The notes below the pieces were generated by a model. The model was not told the DNA's origin and did not search any database. It saw only the letters and a program-made list of their open reading frames with translations. A DNA stretch of 64,000 bases from CAWKMN01 sp963850765. Lineage in GTDB: Bacteria > Chloroflexota > Anaerolineae > Aggregatilineales > Aggregatilineaceae. Below, piece by piece: positions 17,003-25,970 of this stretch. Position 1 is the stretch's first letter; each line of letters starts with the position of its first letter. The position numbers and the translations under genes are program-made. Where the stretch lies: assembly GCA_963850765.1 (NCBI GenBank), contig CAWKMN010000006.1, positions 248,001-312,000 of the forward strand. The letters run 5' to 3'.

Positions 17003-19708
17003 CTACGGCGTGTTCTCCCGGTCGCTCTCATGGGCTGTCAGCATATTGAGGTAATCGATCTGGGCGTGCCACTGCGTCCGGTGGACATGCTCATCATACG
17101 CGCCATACCGCCAGGATTTCACCGGCGGGGTATAAGCCACAAACCGCGGGACGATTCCGGCGGTGTGGAGGGCGTGCTCCACATGCCCAAAGCGGAGATA
17201 GAGCTCATCGTAACGGTAGGTGATTCGCTCGTCGGCCGTGTTGTTCCACAGGACGATCAGCGCAGGGTGGTGCGTATCCCGGACCGCATGCACGCCCGCC
17301 TCGCACAGGACTTCGGCCAGGGCGCGCGCCTGCGGCTCGGACATGGCGATCCCATAGGGCGCAATCTGCGCCGGATCGGCGAGGATCGCGTCGATATTTG
17401 CGGCGATCTGGTTACGCACGCCGGTGTGCAGCCGGAAGAAGCGCAGCATGTGCAGCAGCTTCTCGCGTTTGCGATCGCGGCGCGCCAGCAGCCCGCTGTC
17501 ATTCTGCAGAATGATGTTGACCGTTGACGATCCATCCACCGCGATCCCGCTGATCTGAAGCGTTTCGGTGTCCGCGTGATAAATGCCGGCTGCGGGCACG
17601 GGCTGGCCGTCGATCATGATGGCGATCGACGCGTTCTCGCGGATGCCGTGCAGGTAGATGGTATATGTCCGCTGCGGTGGGATCAGCGCCGGATCGCCCA
17701 CCGGCGCGCCGACAGCGAATTCGAGGCGGTCCGCCGCCCAATGCTGTGTGAACGTGGTCCGGCAGGCATGGCCCACCCGGTAGGCGTTGGATTCGCCATC
17801 GTCCTCGTAGAGCGTAAAGGCGTGATCCGCGCCCGCGAACACATGGACATGCAGTTCGTTGGGGTTATCGACGCCGCCCCAGCCAGCACGCGGCCCCAGC
17901 GGCACAATCGCGCCGGCCCTGGCGAACAGGGGAATATCCGCCAGCCGCCCATAGATGGCGTACCAGCTATCCCCTGTGAAATGCTCGCCGGTAAAGAAGT
18001 GATACCACTCACCCGCCGGCAGCCATACCACCTGCCGGCTCAGCCCGGTATCGGGATCGGCGGGGCTGACAAACGGCGCGGCGATCAGTTCGGTTCCGAA
18101 CTGGTACTGGTGCGGGCAGCAGTAGGCCGCCTCCTCCTCGGGATAGTCGTAGTACATGGGCTGGATCAGCGGTTGGCTGTCGAGGTGGGCGCGGTGGGCC
18201 ATCGTGTACAGGTAGGGGATGAGTGCGTGGCGAAGCTGCAAGGCGTCACGCAGCACGCGCAGCACTTCCGCGTCTTCAAAAGCCCACGGGCGGTTATCGT
18301 AATAATCCCCCTTGGTCACATGGATGCGGTTGATCGGGCTGAAGACGCCAAACTGCACCCAGCGGGTGAATAACTCGCTGTCGCCCGTGCCGCTGGTATG
18401 CCCGCCGATATCATGACTCCACCAGCCATACGCAAGGTTGGAAGCCGTCGCCGTCATGTATAATTCAAAGCGCAGCGTATCCCAGGTGCGATAGGTATCA
18501 CCGGAAAAACCGATCGGGTAGCGCTGGTGGCCTTCACGGCCCCACCGCGAGAAGATGAACGGGCGGCGCGCGCCGTTGCGCCCCAGGTCGTGAAAGTGCA
18601 GGTGGTTGATCAGCCACAGCGGATCGAGGCCGGGCAGTGTGCAGGACAGCCCCTGCTGCCAGTCGATCCACCAGAAATCCACGCCCATCTGTTCGTAGGG
18701 ATGGTGCAGCACGTCAAAATAGGCGCAAGCGAATGCCGGGTTTTCGATGGCGAACAGGACGGGCGCGCTCGTGGCCGGATCGATCTGCATCCGCTGCGCC
18801 ATTTCGGGATACTGCGCTTCGTGGTTGTGAATCCCCTCCGCCGGGTGAAGATTGAGCGCCGTTTTGAGCCCTTTGCCGTGCAGAAAGCGGATCAAGCCAT
18901 CAGGATCGGGGAACAGGTCCCGGTTCCAGGTGTAGCCGGTCCAGCCGGTGCTCTGGTTGCCCGTCTGGGTGAGGTGCCAGTCCATATCGACGATGCATAC
19001 CGAGAAGGGCAGATCATGAGCTTCAAAATCGCTGACCAACTGCACAAGATCGCCCTGGGTATACGCCCAGTAGCGGCTCCACCAGTTGCCGAGAATCCAG
19101 CGCGGGATCAGCGGGATCGGCCCGCTGACCTGGCAGTAATCGCGCAGACAGGCCTTATAATCGTGCCCGTAGCCGAAGAAATACCAATCCGTGCCGCCCG
19201 GTGTGCGGAGTTCGATCCAGCCGTCATCGTTAAAAACGAACGTGGCCGAATCGTCCAGCACCGACCAGCCCGCCCGCGAGATCAGCCCCGGCTCCAGCGG
19301 CGCGTAACCGTTGATAAAATCGAGCGTGCGCGTCGTGCCCCCCAGATTATCATGGGCTGGATCGCCGGGATGCCAGACCATCCCGCTGGATTTCAGCGTG
19401 ATTGAGAGCGTCCGGCCGGTAAACCCCTCGCCCTCGGCTCTCTGATAGCGGAGCAGCAGGTACGCGGTTTCGATCTCGACGCGGCTGCCGTTAACCTCGG
19501 CGCGGAAATCGGGTACGGGCTGCGCGCGGAACCAGAACGCCTGGCTGGCGCGATCCTCAAAGCGGCCCTCAGGATGGTATTCCAGGCGGATCAGGCGGTC
19601 GGTGAGGACCGTAAAACGGGCCGATCCGGTCTGGATAACGGCAGTGTCGTCGGCCAGCGGGCGAAGATCCGGCTTCAGATGTTCAGGAATGACGGCTAAG
19701 GTCGGCAT
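17003..19708 (-). CDS. GH31-family alpha-glycosidase
   Basis: A 901-residue intracellular enzyme of GH31 (alpha-glucosidase, alpha-xylosidase and relatives). The barrel shows GVDFWWIDWQQG with nucleophile D349, FSGDTYRTW with acid/base D404, and SHDIGGHTSG around D433. An N-terminal beta-sandwich and C-terminal DUF5110-like domains flank it. About 110 extra C-terminal residues (from QNDSGLLARRDRK) follow the usual end and look helical; they are unusual for the family. The start at 19708 follows AGGAAAAA; the open frame upstream is not GH31-like. No signal peptide, so it would act on oligosaccharides imported by the adjacent CUT1 transporter, after extracellular cutting by the GH99-like enzyme. 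Confidence 0.93.
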   Translation of the reverse strand: MPTLAVIPEHLKPDLRPLADDTAVIQTGSARFTVLTDRLIRLEYHPEGRFEDRASQAFWFRAQPVPDFRAEVNGSRVEIETAYLLLRYQRAEGEGFTGRTLSITLKSSGMVWHPGDPAHDNLGGTTRTLDFINGYAPLEPGLISRAGWSVLDDSATFVFNDDGWIELRTPGGTDWYFFGYGHDYKACLRDYCQVSGPIPLIPRWILGNWWSRYWAYTQGDLVQLVSDFEAHDLPFSVCIVDMDWHLTQTGNQSTGWTGYTWNRDLFPDPDGLIRFLHGKGLKTALNLHPAEGIHNHEAQYPEMAQRMQIDPATSAPVLFAIENPAFACAYFDVLHHPYEQMGVDFWWIDWQQGLSCTLPGLDPLWLINHLHFHDLGRNGARRPFIFSRWGREGHQRYPIGFSGDTYRTWDTLRFELYMTATASNLAYGWWSHDIGGHTSGTGDSELFTRWVQFGVFSPINRIHVTKGDYYDNRPWAFEDAEVLRVLRDALQLRHALIPYLYTMAHRAHLDSQPLIQPMYYDYPEEEAAYCCPHQYQFGTELIAAPFVSPADPDTGLSRQVVWLPAGEWYHFFTGEHFTGDSWYAIYGRLADIPLFARAGAIVPLGPRAGWGGVDNPNELHVHVFAGADHAFTLYEDDGESNAYRVGHACRTTFTQHWAADRLEFAVGAPVGDPALIPPQRTYTIYLHGIRENASIAIMIDGQPVPAAGIYHADTETLQISGIAVDGSSTVNIILQNDSGLLARRDRKREKLLHMLRFFRLHTGVRNQIAANIDAILADPAQIAPYGIAMSEPQARALAEVLCEAGVHAVRDTHHPALIVLWNNTADERITYRYDELYLRFGHVEHALHTAGIVPRFVAYTPPVKSWRYGAYDEHVHRTQWHAQIDYLNMLTAHESDRENTP

Positions 19709-19824
19709 ACGATTTTTCCTAATATGTGCAAACGCTGCCCGGCTGCGCCTCGTCGTCGGGCGCAGGGGTTGATTCGATATAGATAAATGATCGTAGAGCC
19801 AGGAATACGGCGCAACCTTGAGGC

Positions 19825-20697
19825 TTAACCTTTTACGCCTCCCATCGTCAGGCCGGTTTTCAGGTAGCGCTGGAGCACAATCGCAACGAGCAGCGGCGGC
19901 AGCAAGGCGATAAAGGCCGCGGCCATTTGCAGGTTGACTCCATAGTAATTGTCGGCCAGATAAAAGAGGCGAACCGTGATCGGCTGGCGCGTCGGATCGG
20001 TGATAATCAGGAAGGGCAGCAGGTAATCCTTCCACAGGTCCATAAAGGTCAGGATCGCCAGGATCAGGATGATCGAGCGGGACAGGGGCAGCACAATCCG
20101 AACCAGAATTTGCAGTTGCGACGCGCCATCGATGCGCGCGCTTTCGATGATTTCGGAAGGAATACGATCAAAGAAGTTCTTGAGCACAAAGATCGCAAAG
20201 GCGCTGGTCGAATAGGGCAGCCACAGGCCCCAGTAGGATTCCAACAAGTTGAGATGGACGATGGGCAGTTTTTTCAGCGTGACGAACAGCGGCACGAGAT
20301 AGGCGATCCCCGGAATCATCAGCGTGATGAAGAAGCCGAGCATGATGATCCGCCCGCCGATGGGCTTGAGCCGGGACAGGGCAAACGCCGCCAGCGACGA
20401 GATCGTGATCCGCAGCAGCACGCCTACCGAGACGATCACGAACGAGTTGCTGAACAGGTCGATCATCTCGAAGCTTTCCCACGCCTCGCGGTAATTATTC
20501 CACTGCGGGTCTTTGGGGAACAGCCGCAGACCGGCTGAGAAAATCTCCGTGCTGCCTTTCAGGCCGGATGTAAACGCGTACAAAAACGGAAACAATACCC
20601 CCGCTGCCAGCACCAGCAGGACCAGCATCGACCCGAAATAGTACAGGCGTCCGGTGGCTGTGCGCAGTTCCGTGTTGGATAAAAATCCCCGTTCCAT
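19825..20697 (-). CDS. CUT1 sugar ABC transporter permease (MalG type)
   Basis: This 290-residue protein has six predicted membrane helices. It carries the EAA loop that contacts the ATPase (ESARIDGASQLQILVRIVLPLSR region, about residues 188-210) and ends LTMGGVKG, as MalG-type subunits do. It pairs with the permease just upstream (4-base gap) and the binding protein beyond. No ATPase gene accompanies the set, so a shared MsiK-like ATPase encoded elsewhere is expected. Substrate: probably an alpha-linked oligosaccharide, judging from the GH31 and GH99-like genes downstream. Confidence 0.94.
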   Translation of the reverse strand: MERGFLSNTELRTATGRLYYFGSMLVLLVLAAGVLFPFLYAFTSGLKGSTEIFSAGLRLFPKDPQWNNYREAWESFEMIDLFSNSFVIVSVGVLLRITISSLAAFALSRLKPIGGRIIMLGFFITLMIPGIAYLVPLFVTLKKLPIVHLNLLESYWGLWLPYSTSAFAIFVLKNFFDRIPSEIIESARIDGASQLQILVRIVLPLSRSIILILAILTFMDLWKDYLLPFLIITDPTRQPITVRLFYLADNYYGVNLQMAAAFIALLPPLLVAIVLQRYLKTGLTMGGVKG

Positions 20698-20701
20698 GAC
20701 G

Positions 20702-21640
20702 CTAAGCCCCCTGGTTTCTGCTGAGGTAGCGGTTGAACGCCTGGTAGCCGCCGGAGAAGATCATCAGGACGAGCAGCAGCATGACACTCCACGCCGACGC
20801 ATAACCCAGATCGGCCCGCAGAAAGGCGCGGTTATAAATATGCAGCACGGGAGTCAGCGTTTCGCGGCCGGGGCCGCCCTTGGTGAGCAGGAACGGCTCG
20901 GTGAAGACCTGCACCACCGCCAGCACCTGCAATACAAACAGCAGCGACATCGTCGGGGCCAGATGGGGCAGAGTGATATGCCGGATACGCTTCAGGGGCG
21001 ATGCGCCGTCCAGCTCGGCGGCTTCGTACAGCTCGATTGAGATCTCTTGCAGGCTGGAAAGATAGATCAGGGTGGTGGTACCAAACGCGCCCCAGGTCAT
21101 GATCGCCACGAGCGAGGGTTTAGCCAACTGCGGATCTTGCAGCCAGCGCTGCGCCTCGATCCCGATCGCGCCGAGCAGCTCGTTCAGAAACCCGGCATCG
21201 GGGTCGTAGATAAAGCGCCAGACGATGATCCCGATCGACACCGGGACGACGGTCGGCAGGAAATACACTACACGGAAAAAACCCTTCGCGATCCGCATCT
21301 CGCGGATCAGGATGGCGAGGATGATCGGCAGTGAATAGCCGAGTAAAATGCTCCACGACGCGAATTCGATGCTGTTTTCCCAGACAATATCCAGAGCCGG
21401 ATCGCGCTGCATCAACCGGTAGTTGTCCAGTCCAACCCAGGTAGACGCGCCGCGCAGGCTGACCTCCTGAAAGCTCATCTCGAACGCGCGCACGATGGGA
21501 TACCACGACGCCAGCCCGAACGCGATCAGCGCCGGCAGCAGGAACAGGTAGGCGACGATCTGGTTCGAGATCTGGTAGCGCAGCCGGCTGCTCGTCCGGG
21601 TGGTCGAAGTGGGTGTGTTCATCAGGCGGGCGGCTTTCAT
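20702..21640 (-). CDS. CUT1 sugar ABC transporter permease (MalF type)
   Basis: The 312-residue permease has a cytoplasmic N-terminal tail, six membrane helices beginning at VAYLFLLPALIAFG, and an EAA loop (YEAAELDGASPLKRIRHITLP region). The ATG at 21640 is preferred over a GTG at 21649 because AGGAG lies 3 bases from the GTG but 12 from the ATG; neither spacing is ideal, and ATG 21622 is another option. It lies between the binding-protein gene and MalG-type partner. A 10-base-pair stem-loop separates it from the binding-protein gene. Confidence 0.92.
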   Translation of the reverse strand: MKAARLMNTPTSTTRTSSRLRYQISNQIVAYLFLLPALIAFGLASWYPIVRAFEMSFQEVSLRGASTWVGLDNYRLMQRDPALDIVWENSIEFASWSILLGYSLPIILAILIREMRIAKGFFRVVYFLPTVVPVSIGIIVWRFIYDPDAGFLNELLGAIGIEAQRWLQDPQLAKPSLVAIMTWGAFGTTTLIYLSSLQEISIELYEAAELDGASPLKRIRHITLPHLAPTMSLLFVLQVLAVVQVFTEPFLLTKGGPGRETLTPVLHIYNRAFLRADLGYASAWSVMLLLVLMIFSGGYQAFNRYLSRNQGA

Positions 21641-21667
21641 CGCGGCCACGCACTCCTTTTAACCACG

Positions 21668-21692
21668 GCCGGGTGGGCTGACCCCACCCGGC
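21668..21692 (-). promoter_or_regulatory. Intercistronic stem-loop after binding-protein gene
   Basis: GCCGGGTGGG and CCCACCCGGC form a perfect 10-base-pair stem with a 5-base loop, between the stop of the binding-protein gene and the permease gene. There is no T-run, so an mRNA-stabilising or partial-termination element is more likely than a full terminator. Confidence 0.65.
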
Positions 21693-21708
21693 GATTATTG
21701 GAGATGGG

Positions 21709-23106
21709 TTAGTCCAGAACGAAGGCCTGGAATTCTTCCGCCACTTCAGCCAGGCGGCCGGCGGGGTCAACGCTCTCATCGGTGAGCACTTCGCTGACCA
21801 GGACACCCAGTTCGCTGTAGTAATCCTGCGCGGCGGCAGGGGGTTCGGCTTGCAGCTTGAGATCGCCGCTCTTGACCGCGTCATTGAAGAGCACATAGTT
21901 CGCCACGGGCAGAATGTCGTACTGCGCGCGGAATTCCTCTCTCTTTGCCTGATAGTCGCCCACGAACAGCGGCAGAACCGGCTCTCCGACGGCGCGGCCC
22001 GTGTCGTGCTGCGTGACGATAGACGCTTCGTATTCCACCGGGTCAAGCTGACGCCAGGCCTGGAAGTAGAACGCCGCTTCACGCTGATCGTCCGATGCAG
22101 CGGAGTCGATCATCCACAGGCTGCCGCCGGTCAGGGCCACGCGGCCATTCGGGCCGGCCGGAACCGGCGCATAGCCGAACTTGTTCAGGTCGGCATCCGG
22201 GAACTGGTTCATCATGAAGCTGAACTGATCGCCGGCGTAAATCACCATCGCGACGCGCTCCGAGGCCAGGGCTTCGGTGATATTGGCCCAGTCGAGAGTG
22301 GCACCGGGCAGCACGTCATGCGTCCAGCGCAGATCGTGAATGTATTGCAGCGCGTCAACCGTCGCGCCCTCGCCAAACATGGCGGTGTAGGTGCCGTCGC
22401 CGTTCGGCTTGATGATGTCTTCGGGGGTTGCGCCAAAACCGTAAGCGATATCGGTGTAGTGCCAGCCGCTCGCGCCGGAGCCATCGTTAATGAAGGCAAA
22501 GCCAGCTACGTCGTTGTCGTGATCGGTCAGGGCAGCGGCCATCTCGGCCAGTTCATCCCAGGTGGCGGGAGGTGCATCGTAGCCCGCAGCGGCTAACATG
22601 TCGATGTTATAGGCCAGCCCGAGCGAGTAGGCAAAATCGGGAATACCATAGAGCTTGCCATCCTGGCTGGCGATAGCGAGGACGTTGGCGTTAAACACGT
22701 CACCCAGGCCCGTTTGTTCGAAGTAGGGAGTCAGATCGGCAACCGCGTCCTGCTGGACGAACTTTTCCGGTTCGGTGAAGTAGGTCTTGAAGATGGTCGG
22801 GAGCTGATCGCCGGCGATCATGGCGATGAACGCGGTGGGATCGTATTTCAGTTCCAGACCTTCGATGGTGACATTGGGATACATGGCCTGGAATTTGGCG
22901 ACCTGGCCTTCCCAGATGGCGAGTTCTTCGGGCTGATCCGAAGCGGGTTTGTCGCTGACCGTGATCGAGACATCACGCCCACCGGCGATCTGTTCCGGCA
23001 TAGCGAAGACCTGAGGGACGACCGTCCCCTGCCCGGACGAAGTAGCGACGGGCAAGCTGGCGATCAGCAGCACGACGGCTACGATAAAGAACAACTTGTG
23101 TTTCAT
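21709..23106 (-). CDS. CUT1 sugar ABC transporter substrate-binding protein
   Basis: A 465-residue extracellular binding protein of the MalE-like family 1. A signal peptide (about 1-28, MKHKLFFIVAVVLL...) precedes two lobes; typical marks are FQAMYPNVTIEGLEL, GDQLPTIFKTYF and GIPDFAYSLGLAYNIDML. Start 23106 has GGGAG upstream and gives a proper signal peptide; an upstream extension of the frame does not. There is no lipobox cysteine at the cleavage site, so it may be released or held by another means. First gene of the leftward transporter/glycosidase operon; the divergent LacI gene and its palindromic operator lie 50-125 bases upstream. Confidence 0.94.
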   Translation of the reverse strand: MKHKLFFIVAVVLLIASLPVATSSGQGTVVPQVFAMPEQIAGGRDVSITVSDKPASDQPEELAIWEGQVAKFQAMYPNVTIEGLELKYDPTAFIAMIAGDQLPTIFKTYFTEPEKFVQQDAVADLTPYFEQTGLGDVFNANVLAIASQDGKLYGIPDFAYSLGLAYNIDMLAAAGYDAPPATWDELAEMAAALTDHDNDVAGFAFINDGSGASGWHYTDIAYGFGATPEDIIKPNGDGTYTAMFGEGATVDALQYIHDLRWTHDVLPGATLDWANITEALASERVAMVIYAGDQFSFMMNQFPDADLNKFGYAPVPAGPNGRVALTGGSLWMIDSAASDDQREAAFYFQAWRQLDPVEYEASIVTQHDTGRAVGEPVLPLFVGDYQAKREEFRAQYDILPVANYVLFNDAVKSGDLKLQAEPPAAAQDYYSELGVLVSEVLTDESVDPAGRLAEVAEEFQAFVLD

Positions 23107-23155
23107 GGTTGTTTTCTCCCTGGAAAACACTAACAGGTAATTGGGTGATGTTTTA

Positions 23156-23184
23156 TTGAGACGTCTCAAAAATCATGTTATAAT
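23156..23184 (+). promoter_or_regulatory. LacI-gene promoter with palindromic operator
   Basis: TTGAGACGTCTCAA (23156-23169) is a perfect 14-base CG-centred palindrome. Its first half forms a -35 (TTGAGA), followed after exactly 17 bases by TATAAT (23179-23184), reading toward the LacI gene. It is the only strong palindrome between the divergent genes, so it is the likely operator for both directions. Confidence 0.75.
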
Positions 23185-23229
23185 GAGTTTTGCTGTTTGT
23201 CAAGCAAGACAAATCCTGGGGAGAAGCGG

Positions 23230-24385
23230 ATGGCGACGTTAAAAGAAGTTGCGGATCGGGCGGGCGTGCCGATGCTGACCGCTTTTCAATGCGCTCAGCA
23301 GCACTCAGGCCGAGGATGATGACACCCGGCGGCGGGTGTTCCGGGCCGCCGAGGAACTTCGTTATACGCTCAAGATCACGCAGATCGATATTGCGGATCT
23401 GGCGGACGTCGCCAAGGGCACGGTATCGTATGCGCTGAACAACAGCGATCTGATCAAGCCGGCCACCCGCCAGAAAGTGCTCGAAGCCGCCCGCGCCCTG
23501 GGCTACCGGATGAACGTCACGGCGCGCAACCTCAAGACCAACCGCGCCGGGATCGTCGGGTATTCCTGGCACGTGGCCGACGATCCCAGCCGGATGAACA
23601 ACCTGCTGGATCGTTTTATCTACCGCGTCACGACCGCCGCCGAGGCGTATCATTACCACCTGCTGAGCTTCATCCAGCCATCGGAAAATGCCGGCGAGGT
23701 CTACGAAAACCTGATCTCAACCAGCCGGGTCGATGGCTTCATCATCTCCGACGTGGGCTATAACGATCCACGGATCGAGCGTCTGGTGGCGATGCGCGCG
23801 CCGCTGGCCGCGTTTGGAGGGATGTATGTGCCTGCCGCGGATTTCGCCTATGTGGATGTGGACAGCAAGCAGGGGATCGATGCCGTGATCAATCACTTGC
23901 TCGACCACGGTCACGAGCGAATCGGGCTGATCGCGTACCCGCCGGGGCTGCCATTTGGTGACGCCCGCGAGGCGGGTTACCGGGAAGCGATGGCCCGTGC
24001 CGGTCTGGACGTGCGCGAGGATTGGATCGCCCATACGCCCAATATTCTGCATTCGGCTTCTCTTTCGGCCCACAGCCTGATGAGGGCGCGGATTCCGCCC
24101 ACGGCGATCGTATGCACCAACGACCTGATGGCGTTTGGCGTGTGGTCCTACCTGTCAGAAGCAGGGCTGCGCGTCCCGGACGATGTCGCGCTGACAGGGT
24201 ACGACGACGATCCGACCGCCGAATTCCTGGGCATCACGTCCGTGCGCCAACCAATTGACGACATCGCACGCACCTTATTTGATATTCTGCTGGGTGAGAT
24301 CAACCAGGAACCGCTGCCCGAGCGGCAGGTGGTATTTGCGCCCGAACTCATCGTGCGGCAGAGCACACTGGGCCAGGCAACGTAA
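23230..24385 (+). CDS. LacI-family regulator with two tandem HTH domains, one frameshift
   Basis: From ATG 23230 (GGGGAG upstream) the sequence reads MATLKEVADRAGVPMLTAF, a LacI helix-turn-helix start. One surplus T in the TTTT run at 23283-23286 then breaks the frame. Removing it gives 384 residues: HTH 1 (3-45), HTH 2 (52-98, DIADLADVAKGTVSYALNNS), hinge, and a LacI effector domain ending PELIVRQS. Ordinary LacI proteins have one HTH and about 340 residues. Without the correction a shorter protein from GTG 23336 would begin inside the last helix of HTH 1, which has no ribosome-binding site. It probably controls the divergent transporter/GH31/GH99-like operon. Confidence 0.8.
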
Positions 24386-24483
24386 TCATGGCAGGCATGG
24401 AGTAAGTCTGCCAGCCTATCCCGACGCTGGATATATCCCTTTGGATGCGTTGTCCGGCCACCACCAGGATTCGTGGTCGATCC

Positions 24484-25197
24484 TCACAGCCCCAGATAAG
24501 CGGAGCGCACGTGCGGATCGTTGATCAATGTGCGGCTGGGACCGTGCAAGTCTACGCGACCACGCGCGATCACGAATCCGTAATCGCTTACGGCCAGTGC
24601 CATCTGGACGTTCTGCTCGACGAGCAGCACCGTCAGCCCGGCATCCTTGAGCTTTTGCAGGGTTTGGAACAGATCGAGCACGAGCAGCGGGGCCAGCCCC
24701 AGAGACAACTCGTCAATCATCAGCACAACCGGCTCGGACATGATCCCACGGGCGACCGCCAGCATTTGCTGTTCCCCGCCGCTCAGCGTGCGTGCCTTCT
24801 GGTGGCGGCGCTCTTGCAGACGAGGGAAGATGCTGTAAACGCGTTCGAGATTCCGCCGAAGGTGCGGTTTGGCACGCCGCGGTGACGCTCCCATCTCGAG
24901 GTTTTCCTCCACACTCATGTTCGTAAAAAGCTGCCGGCCTTCGGGAACCAGGACCAGACCCAGGTTGGCCTTGGTATGGGCGGGCAGATGACCAACAGGC
25001 TGGTCGTTGAACAAGACCGTACCACTGCGGGGACGGACCAGGCCCATCACGGTGTGCAGCAGGGTCGTCTTGCCCACGCCGTTGCCGCCGACCAGAGCGG
25101 TGATCTTGCCCTGTTCGAGAGCCAGCGATGCTCCCCAGAGAATCTGGACATCACCGTAACCCGACGCCAATTCTTCGATCTTCAATATCGCCATCAT
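24484..25197 (-). CDS. livF: Branched-chain amino-acid-type ABC transporter ATPase
   Basis: A 237-residue ATPase of the LivF type. Walker A is GGNGVGKTT (about 38-46), signature LSGGEQQML, Walker B VVLMIDELSLGL, switch histidine replaced by Q in LLVEQNVQ as usual for LivF. Last gene of the five-gene Liv operon; its ATG overlaps the livG stop (ATGA). Liv systems import branched-chain amino acids, but related ones carry urea, amides or aromatic acids, and the substrate here cannot be told. Two adjacent ATGs (25197, 25194) are possible starts. Confidence 0.94.
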   Translation of the reverse strand: MMAILKIEELASGYGDVQILWGASLALEQGKITALVGGNGVGKTTLLHTVMGLVRPRSGTVLFNDQPVGHLPAHTKANLGLVLVPEGRQLFTNMSVEENLEMGASPRRAKPHLRRNLERVYSIFPRLQERRHQKARTLSGGEQQMLAVARGIMSEPVVLMIDELSLGLAPLLVLDLFQTLQKLKDAGLTVLLVEQNVQMALAVSDYGFVIARGRVDLHGPSRTLINDPHVRSAYLGL

Positions 25198-25970
25198 GAC
25201 TCTCCCGGCTCAAGATTTTGCCCATTGGCCGAATCCAGCAGGCGGGCGGCCAGGTCGGGATCGCCCAGGTACGCTTCGATCACCTTCGGATGGTTAACCA
25301 CCTCGGCGGGCGTGCCGGATGCGATCAGCTTGCCGAAGTCCAGCACCAGCACTTCATCGGAGACGTTCATCACAGCCTGCATGACGTGTTCGATCATGAT
25401 GATCGTCGTGCCGCGCTCCCGGATCTGGCGCACGATCTCGACCATCTGGCCGATTTCGGACGGGTTCAACCCGGCCAGGACTTCGTCCAGCAGGAGGAGA
25501 TAGGGGCGCGCGGCCAGCGCCCGCGCCATTTCCAGACGCTTCTTCTGGCCGACGTTCAGGCTTCCGGCCAACTGGTTCGCGCGCTCACCCAGCCCTACAA
25601 ATTCGATCACTTCCCCGGCGATGCGGGCCGCCCGGCCCAATGAATGGTGCTCCCTGCCAAAACACGCGCCGACCGTCACGTTTTCGAGGACGGTCAACTC
25701 GTTCAGCGGGCGAACGATCTGGTGGGTGCGCGCCAGCCCCTGTCGCGCCAGGTAATAAGGCTTCATCCCGGTCACGTTTTTGCCCCGGAAGACAATCTGT
25801 CCTTCGTCCGGTGTATACACGCCGTTAATGACGTTGAACATGGTCGTTTTTCCCGCGCCATTCGGCCCGATCAGGCCCAGGATACGCCCTTCGGGCAGAT
25901 CGAAGCTGACACTGGTCAGCGCTTGCAGCCCGCCAAACCGTTTGACGATTTTATCCACCTGAAGGATCAT
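25194..25970 (-). CDS. livG: Branched-chain amino-acid-type ABC transporter ATPase
   Basis: A 258-residue LivG-type ATPase with Walker A GPNGAGKTT (about 34-42), a LivG-type long insert with ARTHQIVRPL, signature LNVGQKKRLEMARAL (NVGQK rather than SGGQ, common in LivG), and Walker B YLLLLDEVLAGLNP. The start at 25970 has GGAGG eight bases upstream and overlaps the livM stop by ATGA; the longer frame adds no recognisable sequence. It forms the ATPase pair with LivF. All gene junctions from livH to livF overlap by four bases. Confidence 0.94.
   Translation of the reverse strand: MILQVDKIVKRFGGLQALTSVSFDLPEGRILGLIGPNGAGKTTMFNVINGVYTPDEGQIVFRGKNVTGMKPYYLARQGLARTHQIVRPLNELTVLENVTVGACFGREHHSLGRAARIAGEVIEFVGLGERANQLAGSLNVGQKKRLEMARALAARPYLLLLDEVLAGLNPSEIGQMVEIVRQIRERGTTIIMIEHVMQAVMNVSDEVLVLDFGKLIASGTPAEVVNHPKVIEAYLGDPDLAARLLDSANGQNLEPGES

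Noticed and set aside
23336..24385. GTG 23336 as start of an ordinary one-HTH LacI protein
   Set aside because: It has no ribosome-binding site and begins inside a helix of the first HTH; a strong start at 23230 encodes the missing part in a frame one base away.
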